Notes under the pieces: model-generated | Told to the model about the DNA's origin: nothing | The model's database searches: none | Seen by the model: the letters and a program-made list of their open reading frames with translations, nothing else | Position numbers and translations under genes: made by a program | Source: JBCCGI01 sp039029355 | GTDB taxonomy: Bacteria; Planctomycetota; UBA1135; GCA-002686595 | NCBI GenBank assembly: GCA_039029355.1 | Contig: JBCCGI010000003.1 | Span: forward strand, 152,167 to 216,166 | DNA: 64,000 bases | Direction: 5' to 3' | In this document: positions 28,752 through 38,200 of the stretch, in pieces | How the letters are laid out: every line of letters begins with the position of its first letter | How positions within the stretch are numbered: position 1 is the first letter of the stretch

Positions 28752-31141
28752 GCCGCCCTCCTCCGCCAACCGGCGAGCGACAGGCCGAGCACGCCCGCGA
28801 CCGCTCCGAGCGAGATCCAGCGCCCCGTCGCGAAACCGGCCGGCGAGTAGCGGAGCTCGACCCGGTGGGCCCCGGCTTCGAGCTCGACGCCGAGGAAAGC
28901 GTGGTCGGCGCGGTGGAGCTCGGCGGGCTCACCGTCGACGGATGCGCGCCACCCGGGCGCGGCGCTCTCGACGACCACCAGCAAGGCGGGGCCGTCGCAT
29001 TCGACCTCGGCCTCGATCACCTCCGGGCGCGGCCGCGCGACGCGCACCGGGCCCGCGCCGAGTGTCGCCGTGCGCGCAAGCTCGGTGGGGCGCTCGACGA
29101 AAGCGACGTCGGCGGGACGGAAGTCGGGAGCGGCCATGCGCGCGAGCCGCGCGCCGCGGTCGGGGACGACCTCGACGCTGCGCGCCAGGAAGGCCGGCGG
29201 CAGCGCAGCGGGGCGCTCGAAGAGCACCAGGCCCTCGCGCGCGTCGCGGTAGGCCGGGGCGCCGACCGCGGCCTCGAGCGCCGCCGCGTCGCGCGGCTCG
29301 GCCGCGACGAAGCGTGCGCCGAAGAGGTCGAGCAGCGGCGACGCCAGCGCCTCGTGCGACTCCAGCGCGCGCACCGAGCGGCCGCCGGCGCGCAGCATGG
29401 AGCGGTCGAGCCGCGCGCAGAGCTCGTGCAGCTCGCGGCCGACGAGCGGGTGGAAGCCGTGCACGCTCCGCAACCCGCTCGCCAGGGCGAGCGGCCCGGG
29501 AAGCGGATCGCCCGGCCCGAAGGAGACGACGCGGCCGCGCCCGCGGAGCCACTCGACGGCCGGCGTCGGCCCGTAGGGATGCCCGGGCGTCTGCGGCGGA
29601 TGCTCGCCGCGGAACGAGGCGAAGAGCGTCCCGGCCGACGCGAGCGCCAAGAGCCACGCGGCCCACGCGTGCCGCGAGCCGGCCGCGAGCACGCCGGCGG
29701 CGACGAGCGCCGCCCCGCCCACCGCCAGCTGCACCAGGTCGGGCAGCAGCGTTGCGCGCAGCCACGCGCGGTGCTCGGGATCCGCGGGCACCAAGCGCTC
29801 GAAGGGCGCGAGCGCCACCGCCGACAGCAGGAGCAGGAGCGCTCCCGCGACTCCGAGCACCGCCGGGTGTATCCGACCGCGGGCGACCCGCGTCGCGCCG
29901 CTCGCCGCCAGCGCTCCGCCCGCGAAAACGAAGAGCGCGAGCAGCCGCTTGGGGCTCCCGACGCCGACGCCGGGCAGCGCGCGCACGAGCGGCGCCAGGA
30001 AGGGGACCCCCAGCGCGGCTAGGAGCGCCGCACCTCCCAAGACGATGTGCGCCCGGTCGTCGACCGTCCAACGCCGGCGCGCGAGGGCCAGGCAGGCGAG
30101 CACCGCCGGCACCGCGCCGAAGTGCAGCGCGTTCTCGACCAGGTTGTCGTCGTGCGCGGGCGTCAGGAAGCGCGCGCGCGTCGGGAACGCCTCGACGGCA
30201 AACCCGCCGCCGGCGACGGGGCTCACGCGCTGCACGGGATGGCCGAAGGCGTGCGGCAGGAGCAGCGCGGCGAGCGCCGGCGCAGCCAGGTCGGCCGGCT
30301 CCGTGCCGGGCGCGCCCGCGGCGCGGGCGGAGGCGCGGTAGAGCTCCGCCGCCGGGAGCAGCAGCACCGCGGCGAGCAGCGCGCCGAGAAGCGTGGCGCC
30401 CACGGTCGACGCCGCGGCCTGGGCACTCAGCTCGGCGCGCGCGGCGAGGGCGCCGAGCGCCAGCCCCGCGTACACCGCGCACGCCGCCAGCTGCGGCGCG
30501 CCGGCGAGCGCGCACAGCCCGACCGTCGACGCCAGCCACGCCGCGCGGCCCGGCGTCGCGCGCGCGAGACAGCGCTCCGCAGCGAGCGCGATCCACGGAA
30601 GCCAGGCAAAGGCCGCGAGGAAGCCGGGGCGTGTCGAGTACAGCGACGCGAACGACGACCAGCCCACCGCCGCCGCCCCGAGTAGCCCCGCGGGAGGCGC
30701 GTGCCCGCGCCGGCGGAGATAGGCGTACACGCCGAGCGCGAGCAGCAGCACGTGCGCCGCTCGCGACGCGCTGAGCGCGCGCAGCGGGTCGAGGACCAGG
30801 AGCAGCGCCGCGGTCGGGTACAGCACCTGCGCCCCCATGCTCGCGAGCAGCGGTGCGCCGAGCAGCGCGCGTTCGCTCCACAGCGGCAGCTCGCCGCGGC
30901 GCAGGCGCTCGGCGGCGACGATCGACTCCGGTGCGTGGAAGGCGTTGAGGTCGACGCCGACCAGGTTCATCGGACGCGCTGCCTCGTCGCCGCGCGCGTG
31001 GAAGCGCAGCGGGGCGAAGAGCCGGTTGTCGAAGCTCAGCCCCGACGCCCGTCCGAGGAGCGGCGCCGCGAAGAGAGCCAGCGTGCCGGCTAGCAGGAGC
31101 GCCGGAGCCAGGGCGCGGGCGAGACCGGGGCTCCTGGTCAT
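28748..31141 (-). CDS. YfhO-like polytopic membrane protein (paralog)
   Basis: 797 residues, same architecture as the next gene: helices over about 5-530, then an extracytoplasmic part ending APGWRASVDGEPAELHRADH, typical of the family, and a final helix. I prefer the ATG at 31141 because TACGAT lies 7 nt upstream with no ribosome site, matching the leaderless pattern; the ATG at 31150 overlaps that hexamer. Early in the protein LNAFHAPES and GELPLWSERALLGAPLLA are typical of the luminal loop of GT-C-type enzymes. Confidence 0.82.
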   Translation of the reverse strand: MTRSPGLARALAPALLLAGTLALFAAPLLGRASGLSFDNRLFAPLRFHARGDEAARPMNLVGVDLNAFHAPESIVAAERLRRGELPLWSERALLGAPLLASMGAQVLYPTAALLLVLDPLRALSASRAAHVLLLALGVYAYLRRRGHAPPAGLLGAAAVGWSSFASLYSTRPGFLAAFAWLPWIALAAERCLARATPGRAAWLASTVGLCALAGAPQLAACAVYAGLALGALAARAELSAQAAASTVGATLLGALLAAVLLLPAAELYRASARAAGAPGTEPADLAAPALAALLLPHAFGHPVQRVSPVAGGGFAVEAFPTRARFLTPAHDDNLVENALHFGAVPAVLACLALARRRWTVDDRAHIVLGGAALLAALGVPFLAPLVRALPGVGVGSPKRLLALFVFAGGALAASGATRVARGRIHPAVLGVAGALLLLLSAVALAPFERLVPADPEHRAWLRATLLPDLVQLAVGGAALVAAGVLAAGSRHAWAAWLLALASAGTLFASFRGEHPPQTPGHPYGPTPAVEWLRGRGRVVSFGPGDPLPGPLALASGLRSVHGFHPLVGRELHELCARLDRSMLRAGGRSVRALESHEALASPLLDLFGARFVAAEPRDAAALEAAVGAPAYRDAREGLVLFERPAALPPAFLARSVEVVPDRGARLARMAAPDFRPADVAFVERPTELARTATLGAGPVRVARPRPEVIEAEVECDGPALLVVVESAAPGWRASVDGEPAELHRADHAFLGVELEAGAHRVELRYSPAGFATGRWISLGAVAGVLGLSLAGWRRRAA

Positions 31142-31148
31142 CCGCTCC

Positions 31149-31154
31149 ATCGTA
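31149..31154 (-). promoter_or_regulatory. Candidate -10 element TACGAT for the YfhO-like operon
   Basis: On the minus strand, ending 7 nt before the ATG at 31141. It would drive both YfhO-like genes as one leaderless transcript. Confidence 0.35.
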
Positions 31155-31277
31155 GGGCAGGCCCTAGGGAGAGCGCCTTCCGCTCCCATTGTGGTTTGCG
31201 AGATCCCTGCTACGCTCGAGGAGAGAGAAGGCTTTCGGGGAGCCTTCGCGGGCTGTTCCGAAGGCCGTCCAACCACG

Positions 31278-32099
31278 ATGGCGCACGGGGAAGGGGCAAC
31301 GCGAACGAACGCTTGGGGCTTGGGGTCCCATCTGCGCGATCTACCGCATCCGCTGAACCTGTTTGAGTTCGTGACCGGCTCGCACCACTACCACCTGGGA
31401 CTGCGGCCGTGCGCGGACGAGGAGCTGGGGAGCTCGATGGATCGCCTGCTCGACGTCCATCTGCCGCGCCTGCGGCCGGCGGGGCGGGTGCTGGACGTGG
31501 GGTGCGGAATGGGCGGCGCGGTGGCGCTGTTCGCGGCGCGCGGCTTTCGGGCGGTGGGCATCGACCCCTGCGCGGGCGCGGTGCGCTACTCGCGCGCCGT
31601 CCTGCCGGAGGGCGCCGAGGTCGAGCTCTCCCAGGCGCGCTTGGAGGACTTCGAAGGCGCCCCGGTCGACGCGGTCTTCCTGACCGAAGTGCTGCAGCAC
31701 TTCCGCGATCTGGACCGCGTGCTCGCCCGCTGCCGCGCGTTGCTCGCGCCGGGAGGGGCCGTGGTCGTCAACGATCCCGTGCTGCACGAACCGGTCAGCC
31801 GTGAGCGCGTTCCCTACCATCCCGCCGGCGCGCTCGTCGCCGCCGCCGAACGGTTCGGCTTCGACATCGAGCGCGACGACGACCTCACGCCCGACGTGGT
31901 CGAGACGCTCCCGCGGATGCGCGGAGAGATCGAGCGGCGACGGGGCGAGCTCAGCGCCTTCTTCGCGGCGCGTCCGCGCGTCGACGAGGAGATCGACGAG
32001 CTGCTCTCACACCTCGCGCACTTCGAGCGCGGCTTCGCCGACGGCTACGTCAGCTACCGGGCGACGGTGCTGCGCCGCCCCGAGCAGCTCCGCGCGTGA
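31278..32099 (+). CDS. SAM-dependent methyltransferase (class I)
   Basis: 273 residues from ATG at 31278, divergent from the YfhO operon. Motif I is VLDVGCGMGG, the acidic residue after strand 2 is in AVGIDPCAG, and post-I segments AVFLTEVLQHF and LAPGGAVVVNDP follow, as in Methyltransf_11/UbiE-like enzymes. Substrate unknown; neighbours suggest a sugar or small surface molecule. The stop overlaps the next GTG start by 4 bases (GTGA). Confidence 0.85.
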   Translation: MAHGEGATRTNAWGLGSHLRDLPHPLNLFEFVTGSHHYHLGLRPCADEELGSSMDRLLDVHLPRLRPAGRVLDVGCGMGGAVALFAARGFRAVGIDPCAGAVRYSRAVLPEGAEVELSQARLEDFEGAPVDAVFLTEVLQHFRDLDRVLARCRALLAPGGAVVVNDPVLHEPVSRERVPYHPAGALVAAAERFGFDIERDDDLTPDVVETLPRMRGEIERRRGELSAFFAARPRVDEEIDELLSHLAHFERGFADGYVSYRATVLRRPEQLRA

Positions 32100-33079
32100 C
32101 CTCGTCCGAGATCCGAAGCTGCGGTCCCGAGGACCGCGACGCGCTGCTCGCGCTGCACAACCGCGCCTTCGGTCCGCCGCGCTGGGACGAGGCCTGGTGG
32201 GATTGGCGCTTCCACCGCCTGCCGGCCGGCGGCAGTGAGGTCCTCGGTGCATTCGAGGCTTCCGGCGAGTGCAAGGCGATCTACGCCGGCGTGCGCCACC
32301 GCCTGCTCTACGACGGCGAGGAGTGCTACGTGCTCAGCCACAGCGACGTCGCGGTGGCGCCCGAGCTGCGCACGGGGCTCGGCGGGTCGGGGCTGCTGAT
32401 CCGCATGGCCGAGCTCTTCTTCGACAGCTACGGTGGCGGCGAGACGCAGCTGATGTACGGCATCCCCGAGCCAGCCCTGCGACGCGTGGTCGTGCGCCAC
32501 ATGCGCTCGGAGGTGCTGACCGATCTGCTGTTCCTGGCCCACGACCTGGCGGACACGCCGCCGGCGCCGGCGGCGGTCGAGGTGCGCACGGTGGCGGGCT
32601 TCGACGAGGAGACCGACGCCCTCTGGGGCCGCGTGCGTGGCGAGCTCGGGGCCGCGATCGTCCGCGATTCCGCCTACCTCAATCTGCGCTACCGGGATCA
32701 CCCGCGCGTCGACTACCGCCTGCTGGAGGCCCGCGACGCCGCGTCGGGCGCGCTGCGCGGCCTGGCCATCCTGCGCGACGGCGGCTGGGACCCGGGCGTC
32801 GGGACGCTGAGCGAGTGGCTCGTGCCCGGCGGCGACGAGGAGGCCGAGCTCGCCCTCACCGCGGCCGCCGTGGACGACGCGCGCGCTCGCCGGCACCGGG
32901 CCCTGGTGGCCTGGTTCCCCGCGCCGGCGCCCCAGTTCCAGCGCTTCCAGCGGGCCTACGGCTTCTTCGCTCACCCCACGCCGTACCAGCTCGTCGTCCG
33001 CAACTGGCGCAACGGCATCGACCGCCGCTGGCTCCACGAGCGCTGGTACCAGACGATGGGCGACGTCGACTTCTTCTAG
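32096..33079 (+). CDS. GNAT-family N-acyltransferase
   Basis: 327 residues from a GTG overlapping the methyltransferase stop. The N-terminal half has the GNAT order: RSCGPEDRDALLALHNRAF, then the beta4 segment DVAVAPELRTGLGGSGLLIRM with a G-rich CoA pyrophosphate loop. The C-terminal half repeats a weaker GNAT-like pattern (residues about 160-300), so it may be a tandem acyltransferase. Coupled to the methyltransferase, it probably modifies the same molecule. Confidence 0.75.
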   Translation: MTSSEIRSCGPEDRDALLALHNRAFGPPRWDEAWWDWRFHRLPAGGSEVLGAFEASGECKAIYAGVRHRLLYDGEECYVLSHSDVAVAPELRTGLGGSGLLIRMAELFFDSYGGGETQLMYGIPEPALRRVVVRHMRSEVLTDLLFLAHDLADTPPAPAAVEVRTVAGFDEETDALWGRVRGELGAAIVRDSAYLNLRYRDHPRVDYRLLEARDAASGALRGLAILRDGGWDPGVGTLSEWLVPGGDEEAELALTAAAVDDARARRHRALVAWFPAPAPQFQRFQRAYGFFAHPTPYQLVVRNWRNGIDRRWLHERWYQTMGDVDFF

Positions 33080-33169
33080 CCCGGCCGACCCGCGCGGAGG
33101 CGCCGAATCGCCCGCTGACAGGTCGCTGGATAGTTCTAGCGGTCGAAGGGAAGGCCCGTAGCGCTTAGC

Positions 33170-34066
33170 ATGGGCGCCCGGATGAGCCACCTTGCACCGC
33201 AGGAGTTCGCGTTCCTCGAGGAGCGCGATCCCGACCTGGCCTGGTCGCAGCTGCTCGACTCCTGCCTCGGCACGATCGAGCGCGCCGTCCGGCGCGTCGT
33301 TCAGGACGACGAGGAGTCGCGCACGGTGGTGGCCGAGGTGCTCGACCGCATCCACACCGACTGGCCGTCGCTGATCGAGCGCTACCAGGCCGGCCGCGAC
33401 GAGGAGCGCGGCAGCTTCCGGCCCTGGCTGGCCGTCGTGGTGCGGCGGCTGGCGATCGATGTGCTCCGCTCGCTCCACGGCCGCCCGACGCCGCCGCGCG
33501 CGGTGCAGCGCATGTCGCCGGTGCAGCAGCGGTTGTTCCAGCTCCTTTACCGCGAGCGCCGCCGGCTGGAGGAGGCCTACGACGTCCTGGTGGCCGAGGA
33601 CACCTTTTCGGGCACCTACGCCGAGCTGGCGGTCGAGGTCCGCGGCCTGGAGGACGGTCTGCCCGCCAGCGCGCGGGTGGCGGCGGCGACCCCCCGGCGC
33701 CCCGCCAGGGCCGCTGGAGGGGCCGGAGAGGACGACGGAGCGCCCCCGGAGCCGGTCGACCGCGGCTCCCAGCCGCCCTCGGAGCTCCTGGCCCGCCGGG
33801 CCGCCCACGAAGGTCTCGCCGGAATTCTCGCGGAACTTTCCCAGAACGAGCGCCTGCTCCTCCGTGCGTACTACATCGAGGGCGCTACCGCCCGCGACGT
33901 GGCCCGCCTGGTGGGCGCGACCAGCGAACGCTCGGTCTACGACCGGGTGCAGGCCCTGGTCGGGCGCCTCCGCGCGGCCCTGGAGCGGGCCGGCCTGGGC
34001 CCCGACGACCTTCAGGACCTCATGGACTTCGACTGGAACACCAACCTCGAAAGGGGAGCGCAATGA
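33170..34066 (+). CDS. ECF-like RNA polymerase sigma factor
   Basis: 298 residues. Region 2-like sequence lies at about 20-105 (SFRPWLAVVVRRLAIDVLRS) and a region 4 helix-turn-helix at about 230-285 (LSQNERLLLRAYYIEGATARDVARLVG). The linker between them is unusually long (about 120 residues, Pro/Ala/Gly-rich in part). The ATG at 33170 has a TAGCGC hexamer 5 nt upstream; the ATG at 33182 is an alternative. The stop overlaps the next ATG by 4 bases (ATGA), coupling it to a zinc-finger membrane protein that looks like its anti-sigma factor. Confidence 0.75.
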   Translation: MGARMSHLAPQEFAFLEERDPDLAWSQLLDSCLGTIERAVRRVVQDDEESRTVVAEVLDRIHTDWPSLIERYQAGRDEERGSFRPWLAVVVRRLAIDVLRSLHGRPTPPRAVQRMSPVQQRLFQLLYRERRRLEEAYDVLVAEDTFSGTYAELAVEVRGLEDGLPASARVAAATPRRPARAAGGAGEDDGAPPEPVDRGSQPPSELLARRAAHEGLAGILAELSQNERLLLRAYYIEGATARDVARLVGATSERSVYDRVQALVGRLRAALERAGLGPDDLQDLMDFDWNTNLERGAQ

Positions 34067-34911
34067 CCGAGCTGGAGCGTGTGCTGCGCGACCTCTCCCG
34101 CGCCCCTGGATCGCTGGAGAGGTGGAACGACGGCAAGGAATGCCCTTCGGAGTTCCGGTTGGCGGCCCTGGCCGAGGGCCTCCTTGGGGAGGCCGAGGCC
34201 GAAGAGATCCGCAGCCACCTGGCGATCTGCGGAGCCTGCCTGCTCGACTTCCAGGCCGCCTGTGAGGAGCTGGCCGCGATGGAGGCCGAGGCGGCCCCCG
34301 CGACTCCCGCCCCGGTGCTTGCGGGGCCCACGCCTCCCGCCTCGCGGCCCGAGGACGCCCCCAAGCCGGGGCTCCGGCTGGTCCGCGGCCCGGTCGCCTG
34401 GGTGGGCCTGGCGGCGGCGGCAGCCCTCCTGGTCTTCCTCGGGCTGCAGGTCGGAGGTTCCGGCGCGGGACCCGACCGGACGGCGATCGTCGCGCTGGCC
34501 GAGGCCCAGCCGGTCGCGGCCCGCGTCCCGCGGGGCGAGGTCGAGGATTCGGCCGAGGCCGCCTTCCGCGAGGGGCTCGCGTTCTATCTCGATCAGGACC
34601 TCACGCCCGCCCTGGCCGAGCTGCGGCGGGCCGCCGAGCTGGCGCCAGAGCGCCTCGACGTCGCGCTGTATCTCGGATCGTCGCTGCTGCTGTCCGGCGA
34701 GTACGAGGCCGCCCTCGGCGAGCTGGAGCGCGCCGCCGGCGGCGCCGGCGACGCCGGACGCGAGGCGAGCTGGCAGGCGGTGCAGGCGCTGCTCTTCCTG
34801 GGTCGCTCCGAAGCCGCGATCGAGCGGCTCGAGGCCCTGGCCGCCGCGCCCGGGCTGCGCAGCGCGGACGCCGAGCGGGTCCTCGGCGAGCTGAGCACGC
34901 TCTCGGAGTGA
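34063..34911 (+). CDS. Zinc-finger anti-sigma-like membrane protein with extracytoplasmic TPR
   Basis: 282 residues. The cytoplasmic N-terminus has the anti-sigma zinc motif H52-x3-C56-x2-C59. A Pro-rich linker leads to one membrane helix at about 109-130. The rest, outside the membrane, contains about three TPR-like helical repeats (AFREGLAFYLDQDLTPALAE, LDVALYLGSSLLLSGEYEAA, WQAVQALLFLGRSEAA). Its ATG overlaps the sigma gene stop, so the pair should be made together. The TPR part would be reachable by exported partners such as the TPR-CHAT protein encoded on the other side of the locus. Confidence 0.78.
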   Translation: MTELERVLRDLSRAPGSLERWNDGKECPSEFRLAALAEGLLGEAEAEEIRSHLAICGACLLDFQAACEELAAMEAEAAPATPAPVLAGPTPPASRPEDAPKPGLRLVRGPVAWVGLAAAAALLVFLGLQVGGSGAGPDRTAIVALAEAQPVAARVPRGEVEDSAEAAFREGLAFYLDQDLTPALAELRRAAELAPERLDVALYLGSSLLLSGEYEAALGELERAAGGAGDAGREASWQAVQALLFLGRSEAAIERLEALAAAPGLRSADAERVLGELSTLSE

Positions 34912-34942
34912 GTCCCGGCCCGCGCTCCTCCGGGGATCGCGG

Positions 34943-35126
34943 TCAGTCGGACGCTCTGGTCAGGACCCAACCGGCCCCGGTCACGCGGCTCCGCGCGCTG
35001 AGCGCGCACGGCCACCTTGGCCTCCCACAGCGCGCGGGCCTTGGGCGCACCCGTGTTCCAGACCCGCGCGTAGAGCTCGCGCATCAGGCGTCGCGTCGAG
35101 GCGTCGCCGACCTTCCAGGGGGACGT
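34943..35126 (-). pseudogene. Remnant of a CHAT-domain gene C-terminus with a frameshift
   Basis: This is most of the 338-base gap between the anti-sigma and CHAT genes. On the minus strand one frame reads SPWKVGDASTRRLMRELYAR then VWNTGAPKARALWEAK, which matches the end of CHAT peptidase domains (SLWKV.D.STRRLM..LY). After a run of basic residues the homology moves to another frame as AGWVLTRASD and a TGA, matching the usual final AGWVL.G. The upstream CHAT core is absent. The nearby intact CHAT gene has a different sequence here, so this is not a recent local duplication. Confidence 0.65.
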
Positions 35127-35249
35127 CCGCGTCCGAGGCGGGGAGGCAGCAGCGCGTGGTTCTTTCGCCCCGAGCCCGCCCTTTCGGTGCCGGCGGCGTG
35201 GGCTCGGGATCTCCCCGGTCCACAGGCCGAGCGGCCGGGGTCGCTCGCC

Positions 35250-38200
35250 CTACCGCCCGTCGCCGATCAGCACGAACGCCGCCCACGTGCCCGGATGCGC
35301 GAAGGGCCGTGAGCCCGCCCCGTCGCGGTGCTCGCGCAGCGCGGCGCGCGCGGTGCGCAGGGCGTCGGCCTTGGTCGCTCCGGCGCGCCAGGCGGTGTAG
35401 AAGCGCTCCATGAAGAGCGCGGTCGCGCGGTCGTCCACGCTCCAGAGGCTCGCCGCGACGCCGCGCGTGCCCGCGCGCAGGAACGCATCGGCCAGGCCGA
35501 GGTAGCCCTCGCCGGCGACCTCGCGGCCCAGGGCCGTCTCGCAGGCGGACAGCACGACGAGGTCGGCGTCGAGCCGCAGCTCGCGCGCGATCTCGTCGGC
35601 CTTCAGCAGGCCGTCGTCGATGCGCTCGCCCTTGAGCGCGGCGCCGATCCGGTCGGGCAGGTCGAGCTGCGACAGCACGAGGGCCGAGCGGTCCGGGCGC
35701 TCGTCGTCCACCAGCGCGTGGGTGGCGAAGTGCAGCACGCGGTACTCGTCGAGGTCGAGCGCGAAGAGCGCGCGCTCGGTCGCGCCCTCGCCGACCAGCG
35801 CGGTCGAGCCGGGGATCAGCGCCTCGATCGCGCGGGCCTCACCGCGCGACGCGGAGAGCCGCGGCAGGGCGGTGGGGCGCCGCACCCAGTCCTTCGGCGT
35901 GGCGCGTCGGGTGGGCGTCGAGCCGTCCTCGGGCTGCGCGCGGTGCGACTCGCGGAAGGGCGGGTCGCCGACCGCCACGGCCGGCGCCGCCTCGCGCCCG
36001 TGGCGTGCGGGGCCGCGTTCGTGCAGCAGGGTGCGGATGGTCGCCGAAGGGGCGTAGGTGATCGCCCAGCGCTCGTCGGCGGTGCGGCCGGCGCCGTCGC
36101 GCAGTGCCTCGAACGGTACGCCGAGCAGCGGGCCGGCGGGAACGATGGCGATGCGGTCCAAGTCCTCGAGCTCCTCGAGCGGCGCCAGCAGCGTGCGGAA
36201 GAGCTCCGCCGCATCGTCGTCGTCGGCGTCGGGCGCGGGCGGGAAGGCCGCAAACGCGGCGTTCGAAAGCGCCGCGCGGAAGGCGGCCAGCCGGCTCGCC
36301 GCGTCGCCGGCGGCGACGAAGGTCCAGCGCGGCTCGTCCATGCCCGCCAGGGTCCAGGCCCACAGCCCCGGATCGCCGTCCTCGGACTCGCCGGGTACCC
36401 AGCCGAGCAGCCCTTCGCCGGAGGCGAGCGACCTCTGCACGCGCTCGAGCTCGTACGGGCGGAGGGCGGCGCGCACGCCGTCGGGCGCGGCGGCGAGCAG
36501 GTCCTCGATGCGCAGCTCGAGGTCGAGCACCTCCTCGCGCGCCGCCGCGACGTCCGCCGCGGCCGACGGCTCGCCCGCGTCGCGGCGGGCGCTGGCCTCC
36601 TCGAAGCGGTCCTCGGCGGCCAGCAGGCGCGCCACCAGCTCGTCGAAGCGCACGGCGTCGGCGGGGGCCAGCGACGAGCGCTCGGGATCCTGCATCAGCT
36701 CGAGCAGCACGCGGCCGCGCCAGTGCTCCTGCGCCGTCCAGGCGCCGGTGGCGTCGCCCATCGCGGCGCGTACCCAGGCGAGCATGCCCCACGCATGCGA
36801 GCCGCCGAAGGTCGCGCGTCCGATGCCGGGGCGGGCGCGCAGCCGCGCCCGGTCCTGCACCTCGGCGGCCTCCATCAGGAGCTCTTCGGCGTGCTCCAAC
36901 TCGCCCTCGCGCACCGCGACGCGCGCGAGGATCAACAGCAGGTTGCCGACGCCGGGCGCCGACGGGAGCGCGACCTCGCGGTGCAGGTCGAGCGCCTCTT
37001 CGGCCAGCTCGCCGGCGCGCGCGAACTCGCCGGCGTGGAAGGCCTGCGTGGTGCGCATGACCAGCTCGTCGGCCTCCGCCCACGGGCCGCCGCGCAGCGC
37101 GCTCGCCTCCTCGAGTACCTCGTCGGCGTGGTCCAGCTGACCGCTCTCCAGCAGCACCTGGGCGAGCGTATCGAGCACGATGCAGAGGTCCGCCGGGCGG
37201 TCGGCGAAGACCTCGCGGCCCAGCTCGACCGCCTCGACGGCGAACGCCTCGGCCTCGGCCAGCCGGCCGCGGACGACGTTCGACTGCGCCAGGTTGGCGA
37301 TCAGCGACACGACCTGCAGGTCGCTGCCGACGCCGCGCGCGGTGCGCGAGAGCGCGTCGTTGACCGCTTCCTCGGCCGCGGCGTAGTCGCCGGTGGCAAG
37401 GTAGACGACCGCCAGGTTGTGCAGCGTGTTTGCGGTGCCCTGGTTGCCGCCGGGGAGCAGCTCCAGCTTGAGCGCGAGCGCGCGCTTCAAGAAGGGCTCG
37501 GCCTCGCGCATCTCGCCGCGCTGTGCGAAGGCGCTGCCGATGTTGTTCAGCAGGTTGGCGTAGGACTCGCTGTCCTCGCCGGGGTCGACCCGCACGAGCG
37601 CGAGCGCCTCGGCGAACAGCGTGTCGGCTTGCTCGTAGCGTCCGAAGGCGTTCTCGATCTGGGCGAGCCCGGCGACCGGGGTGCCGCGCTGGTGCCGATA
37701 GACGGGGAAGTCGGCGTCGAGCTCGGCCCACACCGTACGCGCCTCGTCCAGCGCGTCGCGCGCGTCGCCGACGCGGCCGCGCTTCAGCTTGGAGTAGCCG
37801 AGCGCGGTGAGCGCCGAGGCGAGCAGCGGATGCGGCTCGCCGTCCGCCAGCCCGCGCGCGGATGCCACGGCGCGCTCGGACTCCTCCTCGAAGGCGGTCG
37901 CCTCCTGGGTCGAGCCTAGCCTCCACGCGAGGTCGACGCGCTGCCAGGTCGTTTCGGGGTGGTCCTCGCCCAGGTGCTGCGCGAGGAGGTCCACGGCGCT
38001 CCGCGCTTCCTGCGCCGCGCGCTGGCGGTCGCCCACGCGGAAGGCCTCCTCGGACGCGCGGTCGAGCCGCACCGCGCGCGCCATGTCCTCGCGCGCGGTG
38101 GCGGAAAAGTCTTCCAGCCGCGTCAGCGTGCCCTGCAGGCGGGTGAGGTAGGCGGCGAACCACGGCGGCGCGTCGCCCGCGGAGGAGCGGAGGTCCGCGA

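Noticed and set aside
34593..35084. Minus-strand open frame of 163 codons as an intact gene
   Set aside because: Half of it lies opposite the anti-sigma gene; only the part that matches a CHAT end is meaningful, and it is frame-shifted and lacks the catalytic core.
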